25,681 nt of DNA from an uncultured Planctomycetia bacterium (GCA_938003765.1 CALKYE010000277.1:1-25681); one strand, 5' to 3'. Positions 11,735-20,975 are shown, counted from the stretch's first letter. The notes: generated by a model from the letters alone, not told the origin. Numbers and translations are program-made.

Positions 11735-14700
11735 TCACTCGATTCGCGCGAAGCGCAGCTTGGCGCGGTCGAGGTCGTCGAGCTGCTTGCAGAAGCTCAC
11801 CATGCCCGCGAACTGCTCCGGCTCGAGTTTCAAAGGCGGGGCATACAGCGAGCGCTCGAGGATGAACGCGTTCTCGCCGTCCGGGCGCAGCGTCTGGCGG
11901 AAGCGCGCTTCAGCGAAGTCCAGCGACACGTCTTCGACGCCCTGCGTCAGCTTGAGGCCCGGGTCGAGTTCGATCCGCACCGTCCAACTGCGTGAGAGCG
12001 CCTGCGGGAACAGGAACGGTTGAGTTCGCTGGCCCTCGCCGCGCGCGAGCCCGGACATCTGCAGCGGCGGGAACGGCAGCTTGCACGAGAACTCGCCCCT
12101 CTGCTCGTCGAGGAAACGCTTGTGCGAGCCCTGCGCGATCAGGCGCAGCTCCCCATCGATCTCGAGGCCGGCCCAGTCGAACTCCGCGAGCTCGAAGCCG
12201 CGAACGAGCGCGGTGGTCACGCGCGTCGCGAACTGCTTGAGCTGCGCCTTGGGCGCCTCGCGCAAGCCTTCCTTCCACAGGTCGCCGACGTTGCCGGTGG
12301 GGCCGAAGTCGATCTGGATCTGCGCCGACCGATCGGGCCGCAGCGTCATCGACATGCGCGTGCTCTCGCCCGCGAGCTGCTCGAGCGGCGCGTCGGGCAT
12401 GGTGAAGAACTCGCCGGTCCGCACGCTGAGCGCCTCAGCCTTGGGGCTGTCCGTGACCGACTCTCCGTAGGGCATCGTCTTCGCGTCGACGTTGCACCAG
12501 GCCTCGGGGCCATCGTTCGGGCGCACGACGACGAGCATCCGCCCCAGCCAGCGATTGAGATCGACGAACGCCGGGTCGGGGTCTTGATCCGCGCGCGGAT
12601 CGACGCCGCGCGACCACACGAGGTCGTAGTCGATGCCGGCGGCGCTCAGCAACGCCGCATAGACGATCGACGGGTTGCCGTCGCGCTGGAGCAGCGCCGC
12701 GGTGGCCGAGCTGAACGAGTTGGAGCGCTTGTCGAGCGCCTGCGCGGTGAACGCGTGCAGCGCTCGAGCCTGCGCTTCCTGTCCGTTCACTCCGTCGAGC
12801 GCGCGCTGCGCGGCCTCGGCGACGATCGGCGTCACACGCAACGCCGCGGCGAGCTCGGTGCGCGCTTGCTCGGCCATGCTGGCGCGAGCGCGCTTCATGC
12901 CGAACTGCACCCAGGGCAAGTACCAGGTCGGCGCCGGAGCGAGCGGCTCGGGCACGACGCGGTCGACCTCGCGCAGTTCGAAGACGTGCGTCACCCGCGC
13001 GCCCTCGTCGATGGTCTCGTGCTTGCCCTCGAAGTTGCGCAGCACCATCTCGAGCTCGATCCCCTTGGGCAACGACACGACGTAGCGCGAGAGGTGGAAG
13101 GGCTCTTCGATCGACGCGAAGCTCCACGAGCCGAGCACCAGCCGTCCCTCGCGATCGACGCTGCCGGTGTCGAGCCAGATGCTCTCCACCGTGTCGCCGG
13201 GTTCGAGCGCTGGCATCACGTACTCGTCGTCGACGAGCACCGGCTCGTACTCGGCGCCGTCGGCCTTGATCGTGGCGATGCGCAGCATCTCTTCCCGCGC
13301 CCCTTGCTTGCCGAGCGCTTCGCAGCCCTCGAGGTCGCGCGCCACCGAGCGCGAGTGGTTGATCTGCGCCCAGGAGCCGTCCTCGAAGACGTACACGGCC
13401 GCGGCGTCGATGGCGCGCACGACGTGGTCGCTCCAGCGCTTGGGATCGAAGCCGTTCAGCTCCACGGCGGCGTCCACGCGCCAGCGCTCGAAGAACTCGT
13501 GCGCGGCGTCGCTCCAGCCGAGCTCTCTGGCGCGCGCCCGGAGCTCCAGATCACCGGGCGTCAATGCGAGCGCGGTCTCCAAGTGACGCAGCGCGGTCGC
13601 GCGATCGCCCTGCAAGATCGCGAGGTCGGCCAGGCGCTCCCATGCGCTTGCGGACATCGGCCGGCGCTGCGCGAGGCGTGTGAAGACCTCGCGCGACTCT
13701 GCTAAGCGGCCGAGTATCTGCAGGTAGACGCCCAGCGTGTCGAGCTCGTCGTCGCCGCCGACTTCCGCCGCGCGACGGCGCAGCTCGAGCGCCCGCTCGA
13801 CGTCACCGGTCGCGGCGAGCGACTGCGCCGCCGCGCTGAGCGCGCCCACGTGCGCGGCTTCGCTGATGGCGAGTTCGCGCTCGCGGATCGCGCGCTGCGC
13901 GAAGCCCAAGCGATTCCAGTGGTTCGCGAGCGCGTTGCGAACGCGTTGGCTGTTCGGCGCGCGTTCCGCGGCGTCGAGCAGCGCCCGCTCCGCCGGCGCC
14001 TCCAGGTCCAGGCGCGAGTACAGCCGCGAGAGCGCCAGCGCCTGCTCGGGCGACTTGGGGGCCGCAGCCTCTGCGGCGCGCACGAGAGCGAAGGCCTGTT
14101 CCTCGCGATCCTCGGCCGCCAGCGTGTCGGCGAGCGCCGTGACCGCTCGCACGTTGCCGGGGTCCGCCGCCGCGAGCTCGTCGATCAGCTTGCGGGCCTG
14201 CGCGCGCGCCCAGGCCTGCGGCGCGAAGCACTCGCCGTTGTAGTGGTCGGCCAGCGCGGTCTTCGCGCCCACCAGGCTCGGATCGGCGGCCACAGCGCTT
14301 TCGAGCGAGCGCGTGGCGCTGAGCGACTGGCCGCGCAGCAGTTGCGCGAGCGCGAGCAAGGCGCGCGCGGTGGGAGAGTCCGCGGCGCGCGCTTCGAGCC
14401 ACGCGGCGGAGTCCTCGAGCGGTTGCGTCGGGGCTTCGACCTTCGGGCGCGGGCCCAACGCGGAGATCGAGGTGAGCCTGCGCACGTTCTGGTGCGCGCG
14501 GCCTTCGGCGTCGAGCAGGCGCAGCGAGAAGCTCACGCGCGCGCCGAAGTTCAACGCGACGACGATGCGATTGGCGCCGTCGTGCGCGACGGTCGGCAGG
14601 CGCACGACCCAGGGGCGCTCCTCGCTGAGGAAGTCGATGCGCTGAGGCGGCTCGTCGTTGATGCGCACGTCGACCGACGGATCGTCGATCTCGGTCAGCG

Positions 14701-15409
14701 GGCCGCCTTCGTGCCAGGCGCGCAGCGTGGTCCAGCTCGGACCGACGTCGCCGCCGAAGTCCAGCTCGACCCAGGCCGGGCCGCCGCGCTCGAGCTCGAG
14801 CGCGAAGGCGAGCGCGCCCCAGCCGTACCACGCGTCGACGAGCTCGTCGGCGTCGATGAACAGCGTCGGCCGACGGATCTCGACCGGCGTCCAGCGCTGG
14901 CTCTTTCCGGGGTAGCCGCGGTGCTCCGCTTCGAAGCGCGGGTCAGCCAGCAGAGCCAGTTTCGCCGCGCGGTCGTAGGTGTCGGGCAACGGACCGAGCG
15001 CGAGCGTCGGCGCGATGCGGTCGACTCCGACGGCGCTCGGGGCCGGCTTGCCCGCGGCGGCGAGCTGGAACGCCGTCGTTAGGCGCAGCGCCTCGAGTTC
15101 GCCTTGCGCCAACGGCCGCATCGAGCTCGCGTCGAGCGCCATGCAGCGCGCCAGGTGCGGCGCAGGGTCGTCGACCGGGTTACTGCGCAGCGCGCGCAGC
15201 ACGAGCTCGGTGAGCGGGTGCTCGGGCGAGCGTTCCACCAGCTCGAGCAGTTGCGCGGCGCGCGCGTCGCGATCGTCGCGCAGCATCGCCGAGCCCTCCA
15301 GCAGCGCGTCGAGCCACGGCGCGAGCGGATCTTGAACCGTGCGCGCGAGGCCCTGCGTGGCCGCGAGTGCGCCGACGACGAGACAGGCGAGAGTGCGCCA
15401 GAGCTTCAT
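11735..15409 (-). CDS. Secreted TPR / DUF3857-like / degenerate transglutaminase-like protein
   Basis: A 1224-residue protein with a signal peptide (MKLWRTLACLVVGALAATQG). Its order is: a beta-rich domain around 150-310 (AWYGWGALAFALELERGG; WVELDFGGDVGPSW), TPR-like helical repeats at about 330-620 (for example ALALSRLYSRLDLEAPAERA), a DUF3857-like domain at about 640-830 (YVFEDGSWAQINHSR; MPALEPGDTVESIW), a transglutaminase-like fold at about 840-985, and a C-terminal beta-rich part. In the transglutaminase-like fold the expected GDCKDK site reads QRDGNPS, so the nucleophile Cys is replaced by Asp910. The His strand reads GRMLVVV with no His, while the last acidic position is kept (Asp975 in CNVDAKT). 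It is therefore probably not a cysteine enzyme. Its ATG overlaps the stop of the upstream gene (TGATG), with AAGGAG 8 bases before it. A binding or scaffold role is inferred. Confidence 0.85.
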   Translation of the reverse strand: MKLWRTLACLVVGALAATQGLARTVQDPLAPWLDALLEGSAMLRDDRDARAAQLLELVERSPEHPLTELVLRALRSNPVDDPAPHLARCMALDASSMRPLAQGELEALRLTTAFQLAAAGKPAPSAVGVDRIAPTLALGPLPDTYDRAAKLALLADPRFEAEHRGYPGKSQRWTPVEIRRPTLFIDADELVDAWYGWGALAFALELERGGPAWVELDFGGDVGPSWTTLRAWHEGGPLTEIDDPSVDVRINDEPPQRIDFLSEERPWVVRLPTVAHDGANRIVVALNFGARVSFSLRLLDAEGRAHQNVRRLTSISALGPRPKVEAPTQPLEDSAAWLEARAADSPTARALLALAQLLRGQSLSATRSLESAVAADPSLVGAKTALADHYNGECFAPQAWARAQARKLIDELAAADPGNVRAVTALADTLAAEDREEQAFALVRAAEAAAPKSPEQALALSRLYSRLDLEAPAERALLDAAERAPNSQRVRNALANHWNRLGFAQRAIRERELAISEAAHVGALSAAAQSLAATGDVERALELRRRAAEVGGDDELDTLGVYLQILGRLAESREVFTRLAQRRPMSASAWERLADLAILQGDRATALRHLETALALTPGDLELRARARELGWSDAAHEFFERWRVDAAVELNGFDPKRWSDHVVRAIDAAAVYVFEDGSWAQINHSRSVARDLEGCEALGKQGAREEMLRIATIKADGAEYEPVLVDDEYVMPALEPGDTVESIWLDTGSVDREGRLVLGSWSFASIEEPFHLSRYVVSLPKGIELEMVLRNFEGKHETIDEGARVTHVFELREVDRVVPEPLAPAPTWYLPWVQFGMKRARASMAEQARTELAAALRVTPIVAEAAQRALDGVNGQEAQARALHAFTAQALDKRSNSFSSATAALLQRDGNPSIVYAALLSAAGIDYDLVWSRGVDPRADQDPDPAFVDLNRWLGRMLVVVRPNDGPEAWCNVDAKTMPYGESVTDSPKAEALSVRTGEFFTMPDAPLEQLAGESTRMSMTLRPDRSAQIQIDFGPTGNVGDLWKEGLREAPKAQLKQFATRVTTALVRGFELAEFDWAGLEIDGELRLIAQGSHKRFLDEQRGEFSCKLPFPPLQMSGLARGEGQRTQPFLFPQALSRSWTVRIELDPGLKLTQGVEDVSLDFAEARFRQTLRPDGENAFILERSLYAPPLKLEPEQFAGMVSFCKQLDDLDRAKLRFARIE

Positions 15410-18400
15410 CACTTGTTCTCCTTCGCGGAGGCTTCCACCGGGCCGGTCGTGAACACGATCTCGCGCGTTTCAGCGCTCTGGATCTCGCGCAGCGCGTCCT
15501 GGAAGTCGGCGTAGCGCGCGGTCGGGATGCGTCGATCGATCAGCGTGAAGCGCCGTTCGACTCGCACGCCACCCTCCGTGCGTTGGGTCGACAGCTCGTA
15601 CTCGAGCAGGCCGTCGCAGCTCACGCGCGCGTCGCTGGGGAGGTTCGCGATGCGCGCGCCCTCCGGCAGGCGGTAGAGCACGCTGGTGCGCAGCTCGAGC
15701 GGCCGGTCGAGCACGATCTCCCACTCGCGCTCCGCCGCGGGTTCGCGCGCGATGTCGAGGAACGGCAGCTCGTCGAAGCCCAGGCGCAAGTGCTGGCCCG
15801 CGGCGTCGCTGGTCCACAGGTTCGTAGCCTCGAAGCGCACGTCGACGCGCGCCGGCGCGCCGATGTCTTCGAGCACCGAGGTCTGCACCTCGCCGATCTC
15901 GACCTTGCCGAAGGCGCGCGCGAGCAACTCGGCCGCGCGCTTGTTCACGTCGCCCTTCTCGCCGCCGAAGCCGTAGCGCAACTGCACGCCGAAGGAGCCC
16001 ACGCTGCGGTCGGCGAGCTGGATGGCGCCGCGCCCGTTCTCGCCCAGCGCGACCTCGTACTCGCGCACCAGCGCATTCTCGCGCGCCGCGGTGTAGTCGA
16101 TGCGTTCGATCGAGCTCTTGCCCGCGTCGACGTGCAGCACCTTGGCGCCCTGGTCGTCCTCGCGCAGGTACTCGATCGGGTTCCGGTCGGCCGTCGCATC
16201 GAGGTAGAAGCCCGGGCGCTCGTCCGTCGGCGGCACGTAGGCGATGCAGTGGTTGAAGTGCCCGACCATGGCGACGTCGAGCTTCTCCTCGGGCCGTCGG
16301 TGCTGCGCGTTGATCAGCACCGGGTGCGCGTGCACGCCGATCTCCGCCAGGAGCTGCCGCAGCAGGATCGACTTGTCTTTGCAGTCGCCGAAGCGGCGCT
16401 CGAAGATCGTCGCGGCGCTGAAGGGCTCGTAGCCGTGGGTGCCGAAGCTCCAGGCGTTGTAGCGGATCTCCTGGCCCACGAAGCGCGCGATGGCGCGCAC
16501 CTTGTCCATCTCGTCGGTCAACCCGGCGGTCAGCTCGGCCACCTTGTCCTTCATGGCCTGCGTGGTGACGAACTCCTTCTCGATGAAGCTCCACCACCAG
16601 TTGGCGAACGCCTCCCAGCTCTCGTACGTGCTGACGTCGACGGTGGGCGCGAACTCGATGCGCGCGGGCATCGCGCTCTGCGGAGTCGGGCGCTTGAGGT
16701 CACGCGCCACCCAGCGGTACGCGCGCGAGTCGTCGCCGACGTCTTCGACCGAGTGCTCCAGTCCGTCGCCGTTGTGCGCCTTCGAGTAGATCGGAACGTC
16801 GCGTGGCGCGAGCACGATCAGCTCGGCGCGTTCGACGGGCGCGAGCGGATCGGGATGGTCGGCGTAGAACGCGTGGCGTGCGCCGAAGTACTGCCCGAAC
16901 ACGTCGGCCTGGCGCTGGTCGATGCGGTACTCGATGTCGACGTAGTCGCCGACCGCGAGGTTGGGCAGATCGAAGTAGCGCGCGTGGCCTCCGGAGAAGC
17001 TCTGGTCGCGTCCGCGCGGCGGAGGCGCGCGCTCGAACGATCCGTCGGGCCGCACCACGCGCAGGTTGTAGACCTGCAGCGTCGAATCGCCCGGGTACAC
17101 GATCCAGTAGTTGTCGAGGCTCTTCACGCCGCCGGAATTGCGCACCTGCAGGAGCAAGTGCTCGTACATGTGTTCGCTGCCGTCGGTGTTCACGCGCCAG
17201 ATCGTGGTGCGGTCGACGACCTGCACCTGCTCGCTGGCGTCGAACTCGCCGCGCGCCGCCGTGACACGTTCGAGCGCGTCCCAGCGATACGGCGTCTCGA
17301 AACGCTCTTGTTCCTGCTCGACGAGCACCTGCCGCTGGCGACGCGCCTTGTCGTAGCCCGGCGCGAGGCGAACGACCTCGGCGAGCCAGCGATCGGCCTC
17401 GACGAGATCACCGTCGCGCTGCGCCAGCCGCGAGAACCCGACCGCGATGTCCGCTTCCTCGGGGCAGACCTCGAACGCGCGCTCGAGCATTTCGCGCGCC
17501 CGCGCGGGGGCGCCGCCGAACTCGAGCTTGTGCGCTGCGTTGATCATGGTGCTCACGTCGTGGGGCGCGCGCTCGAGCCAGGCGTTCGTCGCCGCCAGAT
17601 ACGAGTCCAGGTCCCCGCGGCTCAGATGGAGCTGCATCAACGCGCCGTAGATCGCCGGCTCGCGCACGCCTGAGGCGAGCGCCGACTCGAGCGTGCGCAA
17701 CTCGGCTTCGAGCTCTCCACGCTCGCGCTGGTCCTCGGCTTTGGCCGCGACGGCCTCCGGCAGGTACGGGCCTTCCCGCGTTTCACGGCTCGCGCGCCAC
17801 ATCGGAAGCGCTTCGGCGCTCCGCCCGAGCGCGTCGAGCGTGTGCGCGCGCAGCGTCAGCGCGCGGAAGCTGTTGGGCGCCGCCGCCAGCGCACGCTTGG
17901 AGTAGTCGTCGACCAGCTTCGGAATCGGGTTCAGGTCGCGGTAGAAGACCGCGAGGTCCGCCAGCGCGCCAAAGTGCGCCGGATCCAGCTCGACCACGCG
18001 CTTGAGCGGCGCGAGCCGTTCGTTGTGGCGCACCTCTTCGATGGTCTCTCCCTGCGCGGCCTCGTTCACGCGCGCCGCCAGGTAGAGCGTGAGAGGGTCG
18101 TCGGGAGTCAAAGCCAGCGCGGCCGCGGCGTGCTTCTGCGCGCTGTGCGCTGCGGTGTCGTCCGGGTGGGAGAGCAGGTGCAGGAACGCGAGCAAGCGCT
18201 GCGCGTTGGCGTGCTGCGCCGCGGCCTCCGGATCGGCGCTCAAGCGCTCGAGCTGCTGGCGCGTGCTGGCGGCGGGCGTCGCGCTCGCCACGCGCGTCGC
18301 GCGGTTCGCCGACGGCGCCTGCGAGGCGTCCTGCGCAAAACCCTTCAGCGGCTGTCCGTCGAGCTCCGTCAGTCGAGCGGTGAAGATCCACCCAGTGCGG

Positions 18401-19308
18401 TCCTCGACGGCCACCTTGACCACGAGCGAGTTCCAGCCCTCGTGCAAGGCGATGGCGACGCGGTCCTGATCGCGGTGGTACGGGCGCTGGACCTTGTTCG
18501 AGTGCACGAGCGTGTCGCCGTGCCAGACCTTCACCGCTCCGCTCGAGCCCAGGGCGAGCACGACCTCGCGCGGCTCGTCCACGCGCACCGCCGTGGCGAG
18601 GTACGCCACGGACTGTTGGTTGGGTCGCAGCATGTCGCGCAGCACCACGTTCCCGAGCGGCGCCGACGGAGTCGGGTTGACGCGCCAGCGGACCTCGCGT
18701 TCCTTGCCGCGCAACTCGGCCGAGTAGTCGAGGTTCTTCTCGGGCTCGTACTCGGTGTCGAACCCGCCGCCGCGCTCGTTGGCGAACGGTCCGATCATGC
18801 GCCACGAGATCAGCGCGCCTCCCGCGCGAGTCAGCGCGAGTGCTTCTTCGAGGCGATCACACCGCACGAGGCCGCGCGCGAGCACGAGGTCGAGCTGCGC
18901 CGCGAGCTCCGGAGGCGTGGCCGGCGGAAACGGCTTGGCGCCCTCGAGCGCCTCTGCTGCGAGGCGCCAGGCGCACACGTCCTCCAGCATGATCTCCAAT
19001 TGGAGCGCGGCGACGACCGAGTCGGCGGTGAGCAGCGGATCGCCCCACGGCTGCGCGCGCAGTCGCTCGGTGAGTTCGCGCAGCAGCAGCTCGACGGACT
19101 CGAGCGGTTGCCCGCGCTGCGCCACATCGAAGGCGCGCTCGGCGAGGTGGGGAACCGGCGCGACCGGAATGACCGGCGCAACAGCGGCGACTGCAGCGGA
19201 CTTGCCGTGCGCTTCCGCAGGAGTTGTTCGGCTGGCGCCGCGCTCGGCGGGGTGGCAGGCGAGTGCGAAGGCGAAGAGCAACGCCGACAGATGCTGGAAA
19301 CGTGTCAT
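15409..19308 (-). CDS. Lipoprotein with TPR, DUF3857 and active-site-intact transglutaminase domain
   Basis: A 1299-residue protein. The signal ends in a lipobox (FAFALAC, Cys18), predicting a lipid-anchored envelope protein. A beta-rich module at about 167-315 begins SWRMIGPF. TPR-like repeats span about 400-680 (AIYGALMQLHLSRGDLDSYL). DUF3857 lies at about 690-860 (TTIWRVNTDGSEHMYEHLLL). The transglutaminase domain at about 900-1045 has a full triad: Cys976 in RFGDCKDKSILL, His1020 in GHFNHCIAYV, Asp1037 in FYLDATAD. The rest, to residue 1299, is beta-rich. Such domains act as cysteine proteases, amidases or cross-linkers; which one cannot be told. ATG 19306-19308 was chosen because it gives the lipoprotein signal, whereas the frame upstream of it is Cys/Arg-rich and not signal-like. 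It is the first gene of a coupled pair with a degenerate relative downstream. Confidence 0.92.
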   Translation of the reverse strand: MTRFQHLSALLFAFALACHPAERGASRTTPAEAHGKSAAVAAVAPVIPVAPVPHLAERAFDVAQRGQPLESVELLLRELTERLRAQPWGDPLLTADSVVAALQLEIMLEDVCAWRLAAEALEGAKPFPPATPPELAAQLDLVLARGLVRCDRLEEALALTRAGGALISWRMIGPFANERGGGFDTEYEPEKNLDYSAELRGKEREVRWRVNPTPSAPLGNVVLRDMLRPNQQSVAYLATAVRVDEPREVVLALGSSGAVKVWHGDTLVHSNKVQRPYHRDQDRVAIALHEGWNSLVVKVAVEDRTGWIFTARLTELDGQPLKGFAQDASQAPSANRATRVASATPAASTRQQLERLSADPEAAAQHANAQRLLAFLHLLSHPDDTAAHSAQKHAAAALALTPDDPLTLYLAARVNEAAQGETIEEVRHNERLAPLKRVVELDPAHFGALADLAVFYRDLNPIPKLVDDYSKRALAAAPNSFRALTLRAHTLDALGRSAEALPMWRASRETREGPYLPEAVAAKAEDQRERGELEAELRTLESALASGVREPAIYGALMQLHLSRGDLDSYLAATNAWLERAPHDVSTMINAAHKLEFGGAPARAREMLERAFEVCPEEADIAVGFSRLAQRDGDLVEADRWLAEVVRLAPGYDKARRQRQVLVEQEQERFETPYRWDALERVTAARGEFDASEQVQVVDRTTIWRVNTDGSEHMYEHLLLQVRNSGGVKSLDNYWIVYPGDSTLQVYNLRVVRPDGSFERAPPPRGRDQSFSGGHARYFDLPNLAVGDYVDIEYRIDQRQADVFGQYFGARHAFYADHPDPLAPVERAELIVLAPRDVPIYSKAHNGDGLEHSVEDVGDDSRAYRWVARDLKRPTPQSAMPARIEFAPTVDVSTYESWEAFANWWWSFIEKEFVTTQAMKDKVAELTAGLTDEMDKVRAIARFVGQEIRYNAWSFGTHGYEPFSAATIFERRFGDCKDKSILLRQLLAEIGVHAHPVLINAQHRRPEEKLDVAMVGHFNHCIAYVPPTDERPGFYLDATADRNPIEYLREDDQGAKVLHVDAGKSSIERIDYTAARENALVREYEVALGENGRGAIQLADRSVGSFGVQLRYGFGGEKGDVNKRAAELLARAFGKVEIGEVQTSVLEDIGAPARVDVRFEATNLWTSDAAGQHLRLGFDELPFLDIAREPAAEREWEIVLDRPLELRTSVLYRLPEGARIANLPSDARVSCDGLLEYELSTQRTEGGVRVERRFTLIDRRIPTARYADFQDALREIQSAETREIVFTTGPVEASAKENK
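15418..15423 (-). promoter_or_regulatory. Ribosome binding site AAGGAG inside the upstream gene's last codons
   Basis: AAGGAG lies 8 bases before the ATG at 15409 and is located in the coding end of the transglutaminase lipoprotein gene. Stop and start overlap as TGATG (15411-15407), the classical layout for translational coupling. It rules in ATG 15409 over the GTG one codon earlier. Confidence 0.8.
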
Positions 19309-19351
19309 GGGATGGTTCTCGAGACGCGAAAGCGTAGCGCCGCGACACTCC

Positions 19352-19370
19352 TGCGCTGCCGCGCAGCGCA
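19352..19370. promoter_or_regulatory. Inverted repeat in a divergent promoter region
   Basis: TGCGCTGC and GCAGCGCA form a perfect 8-base inverted repeat with a 3-base spacer, in the 99-base gap between the divergent lipoprotein and DoxX-like genes. An 8-base palindrome GCGTACGC lies nearby on the DoxX side. It could be an operator or a hairpin. In GC-rich DNA such repeats also arise by chance, and no regulator gene is adjacent. Confidence 0.35.
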
Positions 19371-19407
19371 AATCCGCCGGCGCACGGCGCGCGTACGCTG
19401 CGCCGAG

Positions 19408-20784
19408 ATGTCTCGACAGCCCTCGGTCGCACCGCTCGTGCTGCACGGAGGCGTGTCTCGCTCGTGTTCAGGATTAGCGCGTTCGCCGTCGCTCGCGAGC
19501 TCAACTCCAAGCGCGCCGTCGGCGCGACGAGAGCTGCGCGCGCGCCTTGGAAGCGCGGCTGCGGACTTCCTTCTGCGGTTCGTGCTCGCCTACTTCGCGA
19601 TCTACAGCGCGCCGGCGCCCTGCGACGCGCTGCCGTTCACCGAGTGGATCGTCGAAGCGCACGCGGTCTGCATGCGCACGCTCGTCGTCGGGTTTGCCGA
19701 ACTCGCGCTGGGGCTGCAGATCACGGTCTTTCCCGCCGGCAGCGGCGACACGACCTACAACTACGTCGAGTTGCTGGTCGTCGCGATCCTGGCCGCGACG
19801 GGCGCCGCCGCGGCGAGTTTGCTCAGCCGCGGCCGAGCCATGACCGGCGCGAACGTCGAGCGCGTGCGCGCGTACCTGCGTTGGGTTCTCGGCGCAGCGC
19901 TGTTGAGCTACGGCTGGGCCAAAGCGCCGCCGCTGCAGATGCCGGCGCCCGGACCGGAGCGGCTGGTGATGTCCTTCGCCGACGCGTCGCCGATGGGACT
20001 CTTGTGGACCTTCGTGGGCTCGAGCGCCGCATACCAGGTGTTCTCGGGGCTCATCGAGGTCGTGGCCGGCGGCATGTTGCTCGTGCGGCGAGCAAGCCTG
20101 GCGGGCGCGCTGATGGCGTCGGTGGTGCTGCTCAACGTCGTCGCGTTGAACCTGTGCTACGACGTGCCGGTCAAGCTGTACTCGATGCACTTGCTGGCCA
20201 TCGCGCTGCTGCTCGTCGCGCCGCACGCAGCGCGAATCGTGCGAGCGGTGCAGCTCGAGTCGTCGTTTGTCGCGGCGCGACCGCCTCGGCGATTGCCCCG
20301 CAAACTGCGTTGGGCGGCGCTCGCGTCGCTCGGCGCGTGGCTGGCGCTCCAACCGCTCGTGGAGAGCCTCGGGGAGCTCGAAGCCGCGCGCGCGGAGCTC
20401 GCGGGGAGTGCGTGGCACGGCGTGTGGCGCGTCGAGCGCTTCGAGCGCGGCGGCCTGGCGAGCCGTGAACTTGCGGACGGCGAGCGCTGGGTGCGCGTGG
20501 GTCTCAACGCTGCGGGTCTGGCTGCGATCCAGCGCGCCGACGGTCGCGCGCGTCGGCAGCTCGTGAGCGTCGACCCTGAGCGCGGCGAGCTCGTGCTCCG
20601 CAGACGCGAGGAACCCGATCCGATCCCGCTGACCTTCGCGCAGCCCGCGCACGACGTGCTGGAGCTGAGCGGCGAGTTCGAGGGCGCGCCGATCGTCGTC
20701 CGACTCGTGCGCGAGCCCGCCGAGGGGCTGCTGCTCACCTCGCGCGGCCTGCGTTGGATCAGCGAGCACCCGTTCAACCGCTGA
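19408..20784 (+). CDS. DoxX-like integral membrane protein with conserved C-terminal soluble domain
   Basis: A 458-residue protein. After a Ser/Arg-rich start of about 45 residues, hydrophobic segments run from FLLRFVLAYFAIYSAP to about residue 285. Marks of the DoxX/DoxX-like family are SGDTTYNYVELL, LLSYGWAKAPPLQMPAP, SPMGLLWTFVGSSAAYQVFSG, a Glu in LIEVVAGGMLLVRR, and CYDVPVKLYSMHLL. The last 130 residues form a soluble domain with a lipocalin-like beta pattern (WHGVWRVERFERG) ending in LLTSRGLRWISEHPFNR, an ending I recall from the same family in other bacteria. The function of this long subfamily is not established; short DoxX proteins are linked to redox or thiol-stress complexes. ATG 19408 is used as the start, though the weak N-terminal stretch leaves room for a later GTG at 19453. 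It is transcribed divergently from the transglutaminase lipoprotein gene. Confidence 0.83.
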   Translation: MSRQPSVAPLVLHGGVSRSCSGLARSPSLASSTPSAPSARRELRARLGSAAADFLLRFVLAYFAIYSAPAPCDALPFTEWIVEAHAVCMRTLVVGFAELALGLQITVFPAGSGDTTYNYVELLVVAILAATGAAAASLLSRGRAMTGANVERVRAYLRWVLGAALLSYGWAKAPPLQMPAPGPERLVMSFADASPMGLLWTFVGSSAAYQVFSGLIEVVAGGMLLVRRASLAGALMASVVLLNVVALNLCYDVPVKLYSMHLLAIALLLVAPHAARIVRAVQLESSFVAARPPRRLPRKLRWAALASLGAWLALQPLVESLGELEAARAELAGSAWHGVWRVERFERGGLASRELADGERWVRVGLNAAGLAAIQRADGRARRQLVSVDPERGELVLRRREEPDPIPLTFAQPAHDVLELSGEFEGAPIVVRLVREPAEGLLLTSRGLRWISEHPFNR

Positions 20785-20808
20785 GCGCGCTGGCGGGGCG
20801 TGGAGGCT

Positions 20809-20822
20809 CGGTCGCGCGACCG
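20809..20822. repeat. 14-base perfect palindrome in a convergent intergenic gap
   Basis: CGGTCGCGCGACCG is its own reverse complement. It lies 25 bases after the DoxX-like stop, in the 191-base gap between convergent genes. No T run accompanies it. Confidence 0.4.
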
Positions 20823-20891
20823 TGGCCAGCCGAGGGTCATGCGCACGCGATTGAGGTCTCGAGCCGTGCGCGAGCGCGTGCAGACGCGAGC

Positions 20892-20921
20892 GGGGCCAGC
20901 CGCAGCGAAGCGACTGGCCCC
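20892..20921. terminator. Candidate bidirectional hairpin between convergent genes
   Basis: GGGGCCAG (20892-20899) and CTGGCCCC (20914-20921) form an 8-pair GC-rich stem around 14 bases, midway between the convergent DoxX-like and FG-GAP genes. The position suits a shared terminator, but neither side is followed by a T run, so only the hairpin itself is certain. Confidence 0.4.
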
Positions 20922-20975
20922 ACGAACGATCTGCGCATCTCTTCGATCAACGGCGAGTTGACCGGTGCGCTGAAC

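Noticed and set aside
15367..19300. Long plus-strand frames opposite the transglutaminase lipoprotein gene
   Set aside because: They lack motifs and a plausible start; the lower part only runs into the real DoxX-like gene because that gene shares its frame.
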